Shown: positions 1-12,165 of the stretch, one piece after another | Layout: every line of letters begins with the position of its first letter | Numbering within the stretch: position 1 is the first letter of the stretch | NCBI GenBank assembly: GCA_023954095.1 | Contig: JAMLIQ010000021.1 | Span: 1-39,439 of the forward strand | Direction of reading: 5' to 3' | Length of the DNA: 39,439 nucleotides | DNA from: Burkholderiaceae bacterium | GTDB lineage: Bacteria; Pseudomonadota; Gammaproteobacteria; Burkholderiales; Burkholderiaceae_C | Notes under the pieces: generated by a model | Database searches by the model: none | What the model was told of the DNA's origin: nothing | Seen by the model: only the letters and a program-made list of their open reading frames with translations | Position numbers and translations under genes: made by a program

Positions 1-713
<713 letters not shown>

Positions 714-752
714 GTCTGTGTCCTTGTGAATGATGTGCTGGCCGATGAGCCC

Positions 753-5486
<4,734 letters not shown>

Positions 5487-5614
5487 GGCACTTTCCTCAT
5501 TTATTTCGCAGGGAACACAAGATTAGTGCAATGCAGCATTCCCATGCAAGAGAAATAAATGGGGTCAGATTCTAATTAATCAAATGAATCGCACAAAAAC
5601 ATTAAATTGGGGAC

Positions 5615-5668
5615 TCATCAAAAATGATAGCTTAAAACGATTTATACACGGGCTTTGGAATGGTTTTT
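5615..5668 (+). repeat. 54-bp double-hairpin repeat, copy 1 (degenerate)
   Basis: This is the most diverged of the seven copies, but it aligns with the others over 54 positions without gaps. It has the ATAGCTT box (from 5627), ACG, TTTAT, a GGGC half-stem and the closing T-run. It lies directly downstream of the Y1 transposase stop codon, in the space between that gene and gltB. It is in the same orientation as copy 2 on the other side of the transposase. Confidence 0.6.
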
Positions 5669-5670
5669 CT

Positions 5671-6366
5671 TCATTGTTTTTTGGAGGTTGGAGGTCGCCC
5701 TGGCTTCGATTTCGTCACGCGGCGGGTCGATTTTTTTTGTATCTCATCCACAAAATTTGGCTCGCCCAATGCCCAGCCGCGCAACGCTGCATCGGTCAAC
5801 TGCGCTTGCTGGTCCGCGCTGATGCCTGCCTGTACGAGGTCAGCGTAGGCCGCTTCACGCGCAAACGGCGTATTGCCCAGTGCCCAGTACAGCGCGTGCG
5901 GCGTGACCAGGCTATCGGGGCGCAGGCCCAGGTGGTATGCATGGCTGGACCAGCGCCAATCCGTCGGCTGCGGCACCTTGCCAGCACGCACCGGGTTCAG
6001 GTCGATGTAGACCATGCAGGCCAGGAGGTAGCGCTCCGCCTCGATCAGCGTAGAGCGGTAGCGCCCCTCCCACAGGGTGCCGCTGCGGCCATGGCGTTGG
6101 TTGAAGCAGCGCACATAGCTGCGGCCCACGGCCTGCATCATCTGCGGCAGCGCCTCCACGGTGGAGGGCGTGGCCAGAAGATGGAAATGGTTGTCCATGA
6201 GCACATAGGCGTGCACCGCGACGCCGAACTTTTTTGCATTCTCTGCCAGCAGCCGCAGCATGGTTTCGAAGTCCTGCGCATCGACAAAAATCACCTGGCG
6301 GTTGTTGCCGCGCTGGATGATGTGGTGGGGGTAGCCAGGGAGGGTGAGGCGGGGCAGGCGGGCCAT
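5671..6366 (-). CDS. REP-associated tyrosine transposase (Y1_Tnp, RAYT-like)
   Basis: This is a single-strand DNA transposase of the Y1/HUH group, 231 aa from the chosen start MARLPRLTLPGY. The opening block PHHIIQRGNNRQ and the metal-binding His-hydrophobic-His in MDNHFHLLATP are typical of the family. The later block with YIDLNPVRAG is the usual RAYT tail; the catalytic tyrosine should lie in the preceding helix region (GRYRSTLIEAERYLL). A longer reading frame starts at 6465, but its first residues come from a repeat copy, so I prefer 6366, although no strong ribosome site is visible. Such genes are domesticated relatives of IS200/IS605 transposases that act on nearby palindromic repeats. 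Here two direct copies of a 54-bp repeat flank the gene. Confidence 0.88.
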   Translation of the reverse strand: MARLPRLTLPGYPHHIIQRGNNRQVIFVDAQDFETMLRLLAENAKKFGVAVHAYVLMDNHFHLLATPSTVEALPQMMQAVGRSYVRCFNQRHGRSGTLWEGRYRSTLIEAERYLLACMVYIDLNPVRAGKVPQPTDWRWSSHAYHLGLRPDSLVTPHALYWALGNTPFAREAAYADLVQAGISADQQAQLTDAALRGWALGEPNFVDEIQKKSTRRVTKSKPGRPPTSKKQ

Positions 6367-6451
6367 GGGCAGCGATGAAGGCGTAGCGGGGGCACCATGG
6401 TATGCCAATCCGTCCCCGATTGCGGCCGCCGCACAGCCTGGCGGCAATGCC

Positions 6452-6505
6452 TCATCAATTTTCATAGCACCAAGCGCTCATGAAACAAGCGCCAGGGGCC
6501 CCAAA
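6452..6505 (+). repeat. 54-bp double-hairpin repeat, copy 2
   Basis: The core begins ATAGCACCAAGCGCTC at 6464. Its half-stems AGCGCT and AGCGC(C) are separated as in the other copies. The left arm (TCATCAATTTTC) resembles copy 1 more than the GCTAT arms of the other copies. The repeat lies upstream of the Y1 transposase and just downstream of the methyltransferase gene. Confidence 0.7.
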
Positions 6506-6522
6506 GCCCCCTACCCTCATCT

Positions 6523-7425
6523 TCAGGCAGGCTCAGCCCCCACGGCCGCCTTTTGCTCCACAGGGAAGCGCGTGCCCAAGGCCTCCAGCAAACCAAACTC
6601 CTCCAGGATGGCGACCAGCCGCTGCGCTGCACTACGCTTCTTCTGGCCGGTGTAACGCGCAATGATGAGTTCGTTCTTCATGCTGTGCTCCCAGCCCACC
6701 AGCTCTGTCACCGTGACCTGGTAGCCGCTGGCCTCCAAATACAGGCAGCGCAGCACGTTGGTGATCTGGCTGCCCAGTTCACGCGTATGCAAAGGATGGC
6801 GCCACAGCTCAGCCAAGGGCGTGCGCGCGAGCTGCAAGGCCTTGCCGCTGCGCAGGAACGATGCCACCTCGGCCTGGCAACAGGGCACGATGACCATGGC
6901 GCGAGCCTGCTTTTGCAGGCCGAAGGCGATGGCGTCATCGGTCGCCGTGTCGCAGGCATGGAGCGCGGTCACGATGTCGATGCGATCAGGCAACTCAGCC
7001 GCATCGGTCGATTCGGCCACCGACAGATTCAGAAAGGACATGCGGCCAAAACCCAGCCGGTCGGCCAGAGCGCGGGATTTTTCCACCAGGTCGGCACGGG
7101 TTTCGATGCCATAGATGTGTCCGCGCCCCAGCGCCTTGAAGTACAGGTCGTACAGAATGAAGCCCAGGTAGGACTTGCCGGCCCCATGGTCGGCAAGCAG
7201 CGGAGCATGGCCCTGGGCGCTGAACTCTTCCAGCAACGGTTCAATGAACTGGAAAAGATGCGAGACCTGCTTGAGCTTGCGGCGTGAATCCTGGTTCAGG
7301 CGGCCGTCGCGCGTGAGGATATGCAGTTCCTTGAGCAATTCGACCGACTGGCCTGGGCGCAGTTCGGGGATCTCTGTGGCGGGTGCCTTTGCCGCCACAG
7401 GACCTTTTCCACGCGGCGTTTTCAT
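6523..7425 (-). CDS. SAM-dependent methyltransferase, Methyltransf_32/METTL25-like
   Basis: This is a class I methyltransferase of 300 aa. The SAM-binding region reads LLADHGAGKSYLGFILYDLYF, followed by an acidic strand end (IYGIETRADLVEKS). Then comes the block TALHACDTATDDAI, which I associate with the Methyltransf_32 group of methyltransferases, and VIVPCCQAEV. The substrate cannot be read from the sequence; an RNA or protein target is possible. The ATG overlaps the TGA of the upstream DUF1415 gene by four bases (ATGA), so the two are translationally coupled. The C-terminal third (KKRSAAQRLVAIL) looks like an appended basic helix. Confidence 0.8.
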   Translation of the reverse strand: MKTPRGKGPVAAKAPATEIPELRPGQSVELLKELHILTRDGRLNQDSRRKLKQVSHLFQFIEPLLEEFSAQGHAPLLADHGAGKSYLGFILYDLYFKALGRGHIYGIETRADLVEKSRALADRLGFGRMSFLNLSVAESTDAAELPDRIDIVTALHACDTATDDAIAFGLQKQARAMVIVPCCQAEVASFLRSGKALQLARTPLAELWRHPLHTRELGSQITNVLRCLYLEASGYQVTVTELVGWEHSMKNELIIARYTGQKKRSAAQRLVAILEEFGLLEALGTRFPVEQKAAVGAEPA

Positions 7426-8048
7426 GCGCCGCCTTTCTGCGACGCTGCGACGGGCGCCACGGGGCAGCGTGCTCCCACATCCAGCGCCAGCCAGCCCTCG
7501 GTGCCCATCGCCTCAAGCACCTGCATGTTGCGTTCGTAGATGGTTTCGGCTTCCGGAAATGCCTCAACGGCCCGGTCGATGCTGTCTTCGCGCAGCAGGT
7601 GCAGGGTGGGATAGGGAGCGCGGTTGGTGCAGTTGGTCACGTCGTCTGCGGCGGTGCCGCCAAACTGGAACGCGGGATGGAACGATGCAATTTGCAAAAT
7701 TCCGCCCAGATCCAGCGCGTCGATCAGCGCGTCGGCCTGTTCCAGAAAATCGTTGAAGTCAAGAAAATCCGGAAAACACATGGGCGCCATGAGCAGTGTG
7801 GTGTCTCGCTTTTCCGGGGATATTTCAGCAAGGTCTTTCAGCTCGCGGGTCAGCTCTTGCAGCAGTTGCGCGCCTTCTGTTGCCGTACTCACCACATAGT
7901 GGATCTGCCCTTTGCCGTGCACACCTTTGGCAAAGGGGCACAGGTTCAGGCCGATCACCGCGCGCTCCAGCCAGCGTACCGTGTCTTCCACCACCACCGA
8001 TGCAGCAGGCAGGGGAGACTCTGAAAACGAAGGGTTCTGGACTGTCAT
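7422..8048 (-). CDS. DUF1415 family protein
   Basis: This is a 208-aa cytoplasmic protein of unknown function. The start at 8048 gives MTVQNPSFSES and keeps the conserved N-terminal block VRWLERAVIGLNLCPFAKG intact. A longer frame to 8147 adds a cysteine-rich stretch unlike a real N-terminus. Other family-like segments are MCFPDFLDFNDFLEQAD, IASFHPAFQFGG and NRAPYPTLHLLREDSIDRA. The stop overlaps the start of the downstream methyltransferase. Family membership is secure, but the function is not known. Confidence 0.88.
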   Translation of the reverse strand: MTVQNPSFSESPLPAASVVVEDTVRWLERAVIGLNLCPFAKGVHGKGQIHYVVSTATEGAQLLQELTRELKDLAEISPEKRDTTLLMAPMCFPDFLDFNDFLEQADALIDALDLGGILQIASFHPAFQFGGTAADDVTNCTNRAPYPTLHLLREDSIDRAVEAFPEAETIYERNMQVLEAMGTEGWLALDVGARCPVAPVAASQKGGA

Positions 8049-8140
8049 GGTGGCGCAGCGGCAAAAGCAAAGGACGAGGACGGTGGCGACCATACCAGAG
8101 TCCGCCCTGACGTCCTCTGCGGCGCATGGCATCTCAGGAC

Positions 8141-9319
8141 TCAGCACAGCAGGCGCTGTCCCGTCAAGCGCTCATGTTCACGCGCGGCATAGCGGTCGGT
8201 CATGCCGGCGATGAAATCGGCCACCACCCGCGCCCGATCTTGTGGCGTTGCGGCGGCGCTGGACAATTCGCAAAACGACGGTTTCATTTCCTGCGGACAG
8301 GCCAGATAGGCGCCAAAAAGCTCGCGCACGACCTGTCGTGCGTGGCCCATGGTACGGGCGACCTGCTCATGGCGATAGAGCCTGTGCAGCAGGAAGTGCT
8401 TGAGTTCCTGGGACTGCGCGCGCATCGCGTCGCCGAATCCTACCAGCGCGCGCAGCGAACGCACCTCGTCGACGCTGGAGGGCATGGCCTGCGCCAGTGC
8501 AGCCTGCGTCGTATTGATCACATCGTAGACCTGGGCACTGAGCATGCGGCGGATGGCATCGTAGAGCAGACGGCGCCGTCCCTGCGGCGTATCAAGCTCG
8601 GGATATTCAGCCAGTGCTTCGGCACGGTACCGGTCAAACAAGGGAATGTCGCGCAACTGATCCAGGGTCAGCAGGCCCGAACGCACACCATCGTCAATAT
8701 CATGGGCGTTGTAGGCAATCTCGTCTGCGAGGTTGCACAACTGCGCCTCCAGGCTGGGCTGCTGGTGCGCCAGAAACCGCCGCCCGACTCCACCGGGTTC
8801 GGACGCCTCCAGCGCCTGGGCATTCGCACGCGAGCAGTGCTTGAGAATGCCCTCGCGCGTTTCAAAGCTCAGATTGAGTCCGTCAAACTGCGGGTAGCGC
8901 CGCTCCAGCCTGTCCACGACCCGCAGGCTCTGCAGGTTGTGCTCGAAACCGCCAAGACCGGCCATGCAGGCATTGAGCGCATCCTGCCCCGCATGGCCAA
9001 ACGGCGTGTGCCCCAGATCATGCGCCAGCGAAATTGCTTCAACCAGGTCCTCGTTGATGCCCAGTGAACGCGCGATGGAGCGCCCGAGCTGTGCGACCTC
9101 CAGTGAATGCGTCAAACGGGTTCGGAAGAGATCGCCCTCATGGTTCAGGAACACCTGCGTCTTGTAGACCAGGCGGCGAAAGGCCGTGGAATGCACGATG
9201 CGGTCACGATCGCGCTGATACTCGGTGCGCGTGGGTGCTGGCGCCTCCAGATAGCGCCGCCCGCGGGTCCGGGATGGATCGCAGGCGTAGGCTCGCAGCA
9301 AGCCACCGTTTTGAGTCAA
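8141..9319 (-). CDS. dgt: dGTP triphosphohydrolase-like HD protein
   Basis: This is a deoxyguanosinetriphosphate triphosphohydrolase-like protein (392 aa, type 2 length). It hydrolyses dNTPs to nucleoside and triphosphate. The HD-domain metal ligands are visible as His71 (RLTHSLEVAQ) and His100-Asp101 in the block HDLGHTPFGHAG, with a further Asp in LADEIAYNAHDIDD. The start codon is TTG at 9317-9319, chosen because GGAGG stands five bases upstream and no ATG fits. That GGAGG and the first two bases of the TTG belong to a copy of the 54-bp repeat. The gene follows aroB, an order seen widely in Betaproteobacteria. Confidence 0.95.
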   Translation of the reverse strand: MTQNGGLLRAYACDPSRTRGRRYLEAPAPTRTEYQRDRDRIVHSTAFRRLVYKTQVFLNHEGDLFRTRLTHSLEVAQLGRSIARSLGINEDLVEAISLAHDLGHTPFGHAGQDALNACMAGLGGFEHNLQSLRVVDRLERRYPQFDGLNLSFETREGILKHCSRANAQALEASEPGGVGRRFLAHQQPSLEAQLCNLADEIAYNAHDIDDGVRSGLLTLDQLRDIPLFDRYRAEALAEYPELDTPQGRRRLLYDAIRRMLSAQVYDVINTTQAALAQAMPSSVDEVRSLRALVGFGDAMRAQSQELKHFLLHRLYRHEQVARTMGHARQVVRELFGAYLACPQEMKPSFCELSSAAATPQDRARVVADFIAGMTDRYAAREHERLTGQRLLC

Positions 9320-9371
9320 ATCAACCTCCAGCGCTCATTTGGCAAGCGCTTGCAGCTATCATTACAGTAGC
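9318..9371 (-). repeat. 54-bp double-hairpin repeat, copy 3
   Basis: Read on the minus strand, the left arm is GCTACTGTAATG, then ATAGCTGCAAGCGCTT, a 7-nt loop, GAGCGCTGGAGG and the T-run tail. The AGCGCTT/GAGCGCT stem pairs at all seven positions if one G-T pair is allowed. The copy fills nearly all of the space between aroB (stop at 9375) and dgt (start at 9319), and its tail reaches into the dgt start codon. Confidence 0.85.
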
Positions 9372-9374
9372 ACA

Positions 9375-10520
9375 TCAATCACAGAATGCGTCGATGACTT
9401 CGCGCACCAACGCATCGGGCGCCGCACGCACGGCGGCGCGTCCAGGACCATCGATCACAACGAAGCGTATCTCCCCCGCTTCCGCCTTCTTGTCCACCCG
9501 CATGAGCGCCAGATAGCGGCCTGCGTTGTCTTCTGCGTCCAGTACCGGTGCGCGCAGCGGCAGCCCGGCACGCCGCACCAGCGTGCGCAAACGGTCCACA
9601 AAACCGGCATCCACCAGCCCCAGGCGCAAGGACAGCTCGGCGGCCATGAGCATGCCCACCCCCACGCCTTCGCCATGCAGCCAAGTGCCATAGCCCATGC
9701 CCGCTTCGATGGCATGGCCGAATGTGTGGCCAAAATTCAGGATGGCGCGCAAGCCCGCCTCCCGCTCGTCCTGCCCCACTACCCACGCCTTGATTTCGCA
9801 GCTGCGGCGCACCGCATGTGCCAGCGCATCCTTGTTACGCGCCAGGAGGGCGTCCATGGACGTCTCCAGCCACTCCATGAAAGCCATGTCGGCAATCGGC
9901 CCATATTTGATGACCTCCGCCAGACCCGCGGACAGTTCGCGCTGCGGCAAGGTATCCAGGGTGGACAGATCGCAAACGACCAACAACGGCTGGTAGAAAG
10001 CGCCAATCATGTTCTTGCCCAACGGGTGGTTGATGGCCGTCTTGCCCCCGACGGAGGAATCCACCTGCGCCAGCAAGGTCGTGGGCACCTGGACAAAGGG
10101 CACGCCGCGCATGTAGCAGGCGGCGGCAAAGCCCGTCATATCGCCCACCACGCCCCCCCCCAAGGCAAAGAGCACCGTCTTTCGGTCACACCCGTTCTGC
10201 AATAGTGCATCGAAGATCAGGTTCAAGGTTTGCCAGTTCTTGTGTTCTTCACCATCGGGGAGTTGAACAACGTGAACCAATGGGTACCGCTGCTGAAGTG
10301 ACTGCAAGAGCGCGGAACCATGTAGCGGCCATACCTTCGTATTGGTCACCACCATTGCACTCGGCGCGTCAGGCAGTGCCGAGTGCTGGTGCAGCGTTGT
10401 CAATCCAGAGGAAACAACGTGGATTTGATAGCTGCGGTCGCCCAGATCGATGGCGAGGTTGCCTTCTCGGTCCTCCAGGAGGTGCGTTGTCATTTCAGTG
10501 GGGTTCTCGGTTTCACGCAT
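9375..10520 (-). CDS. aroB: 3-dehydroquinate synthase
   Basis: This catalyses the second step of the shikimate pathway: cyclisation of DAHP to 3-dehydroquinate, using NAD and a divalent metal, in the cytoplasm. Visible motifs are the NAD-binding [14 protein letters not shown], the substrate loop [15 protein letters not shown], and the metal-ligand region [15 protein letters not shown] followed by WLHGEGV. Starting at 10520 gives 381 aa; an internal ATG at 10493 ([11 protein letters not shown]) gives 372 aa, closer to the usual length. Neither has a clear ribosome site, so the exact start is open. An intrinsic terminator lies just upstream, which suggests aroB has its own promoter. Confidence 0.97.
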   Translation of the reverse strand: MRETENPTEMTTHLLEDREGNLAIDLGDRSYQIHVVSSGLTTLHQHSALPDAPSAMVVTNTKVWPLHGSALLQSLQQRYPLVHVVQLPDGEEHKNWQTLNLIFDALLQNGCDRKTVLFALGGGVVGDMTGFAAACYMRGVPFVQVPTTLLAQVDSSVGGKTAINHPLGKNMIGAFYQPLLVVCDLSTLDTLPQRELSAGLAEVIKYGPIADMAFMEWLETSMDALLARNKDALAHAVRRSCEIKAWVVGQDEREAGLRAILNFGHTFGHAIEAGMGYGTWLHGEGVGVGMLMAAELSLRLGLVDAGFVDRLRTLVRRAGLPLRAPVLDAEDNAGRYLALMRVDKKAEAGEIRFVVIDGPGRAAVRAAPDALVREVIDAFCD

Positions 10521-10561
10521 GTTTGATGGCGACGGAGCGACAGATGTATTCCAACAAAGAG

Positions 10562-10595
10562 AAAAAGCCTCTTGGATAGATCCAAGAGGCTTTTT
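10562..10595. terminator. Bidirectional intrinsic terminator after the pil operon
   Basis: A perfect 15-bp inverted repeat, AAAAAGCCTCTTGGA and its complement, is separated by the loop TAGA. It has A/T-runs on both sides, so it can act in either direction. It follows the Ig-domain lipoprotein gene (stop at 10679) and precedes aroB, closing the pilus transcription unit. Confidence 0.9.
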
Positions 10596-10678
10596 GAAAG
10601 CTCAGGACAGATCAGGGATTGTATTTCTCAATGCCTTGAACTGCCCCAACTGATAGTCCGCTTCTGATGAGAACCCAC

Positions 10679-12139
10679 TCAAGCGACGACGATGGTAACC
10701 TGGCGACTCACCTTCAGGCTTCCCCGTGTAGCGGTAATGATGAAAGTGAAAGTTCCAGCTGTGGTCGGAGTGCCCGCAATGGTGCCATCGGCGGCCAGCG
10801 TCAGTCCCGGAGGCAAGGTCCCCGTCATCGTCCATACCACGGGAACTGCCGGATCACCGATGGAGAACGAGAGTGTGTACGAATAGGCATCACCCACGGT
10901 CGCTGCGGGCAGTGCGCAGGCCTTGCCGACATTGCTGTCGCAACCGTCGATCGCCAGTTCACCTTCCACCTTGATCGTCAGGTTCTTGGACACCGGAGTA
11001 TCGGCATAGTCGGTTACGGTGACCACGACGTTATACGAACCCTTGGGTGCAGTGGGCGTGCCCGAAATGATCCCATCTGCGCTCAAATTGAGGCCAGAAG
11101 GCAACCCAGTAGCCGACCAGACATAGGGAGGCACACCCCCCTTTGCCGTCAAGGCATAGGAGAACGCCATGCCATTGGTCACCGTGATGGTCGTATCCGT
11201 AATCGAGAGCGCTTCGGCTGCAACAGCCTTGTGCACGCTCACAGCCATGAGTTGCATCACGGGATCCTGGATACCGTTGCTCACATTGTTGTCGAAACGG
11301 TCGGTTGTCAACTCCAGCAGAATGACACCCGAACTGGGACCGCTGGAGAGGGAGACTTGCCCCTCGCCACCGATCGTCTTGATCTGGACCATGCTACCCG
11401 ACTGGGCTCCTGCCAACAGCCGAGCACCAGCCGACGCCCCAAAAGGACGAATGCTGACCTGCACATTGGCTGCGCTGGGGTCGGGAATGGGCTGATTCGC
11501 ATCATCCATCACCTTGGCATTGATCACCACATTGTTGCGCAGGCCAAAGGTATTCAGGCTCGTGCCCAGGTAACCAGGCACCTGTGCTGTTCCAATCACA
11601 TTGGCAGGTTTACCCGTAGCAGCGCCCACCACAATATCTACACTTGCGCTTGATACGAGCTTGTCTGCGGGATTGGTAACCGTACACACAATGCGGGCTG
11701 TGCCAGCTTTGTCTCCCGCATGGAAATGGAAGGAGTTTCCACCTGAATTGGAATCCAACACAATGCTTCGATAGGCGCCAGGAACCTTGACGGTCCCCCC
11801 CTTCCCATCGTCAACTTCCACCATGTGCTCGTCCTTGCCATCAAGATAGTACAGAGCACCCGACTCCAGGCCTGCGGCGACATTACAGCCAAAGATTTCA
11901 GTTCCGCCAGGGATAGGAGCCCCCCCTTCGCGCGCCTCAACATAGAGAGCCGTAGTAAAAGGAGAAAATGCACCGATACCAGCCATTTCATTCGCGATAT
12001 TAATTGGCAACTGATTCTTTGCTGCCTTCAAGGTAATTGTATAGGGCAAATCGCTTGCACCTGGGCTACCGCCACCACCACCGCAGGCCGTTAATGTCGC
12101 CGCTACCACCAGCCCTAGAAATTTAGAAATCTTTTGCAT
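10679..12139 (-). CDS. Putative Ig-domain (He_PIG type) lipoprotein
   Basis: This is a 486-aa exported protein of unknown role. The N-terminus MQKISKFLGLVVAATLTACGGGGG is a lipoprotein signal, with the lipobox LTAC ending at Cys19 and a glycine-rich linker. The middle (about 60-290) resembles nothing I can name. The C-terminal part holds two repeats of the putative-Ig pattern: GVPPYVWSATGLPSGLNLSADG then ISGTPTAP, and VWTMTGTLPPGLTLAADG then IAGTPTTAG. It begins 26 nt after pilQ with a good ribosome site (GAGGA), so it is probably co-transcribed with the pilus genes. It occupies the place where aroK usually stands between pilQ and aroB. A structural or pilus-linked envelope role is a guess. 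Confidence 0.78.
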   Translation of the reverse strand: MQKISKFLGLVVAATLTACGGGGGSPGASDLPYTITLKAAKNQLPINIANEMAGIGAFSPFTTALYVEAREGGAPIPGGTEIFGCNVAAGLESGALYYLDGKDEHMVEVDDGKGGTVKVPGAYRSIVLDSNSGGNSFHFHAGDKAGTARIVCTVTNPADKLVSSASVDIVVGAATGKPANVIGTAQVPGYLGTSLNTFGLRNNVVINAKVMDDANQPIPDPSAANVQVSIRPFGASAGARLLAGAQSGSMVQIKTIGGEGQVSLSSGPSSGVILLELTTDRFDNNVSNGIQDPVMQLMAVSVHKAVAAEALSITDTTITVTNGMAFSYALTAKGGVPPYVWSATGLPSGLNLSADGIISGTPTAPKGSYNVVVTVTDYADTPVSKNLTIKVEGELAIDGCDSNVGKACALPAATVGDAYSYTLSFSIGDPAVPVVWTMTGTLPPGLTLAADGTIAGTPTTAGTFTFIITATRGSLKVSRQVTIVVA

Positions 12140-12165
12140 TTTCCATCCTCTTCTATGTCAATCTT

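Noticed and set aside
5487-5560. Sigma-54 promoter before gltB
   Set aside because: A TGGGAA and TTGCA pair is present, but the GG-GC spacing is 11-12 instead of 10 bases.
6367-6465. N-terminal extension of the transposase to an ATG at 6465
   Set aside because: The extra residues are partly encoded by repeat copy 2 and do not resemble the family, whose usual start is MARLPRLTLPGY.
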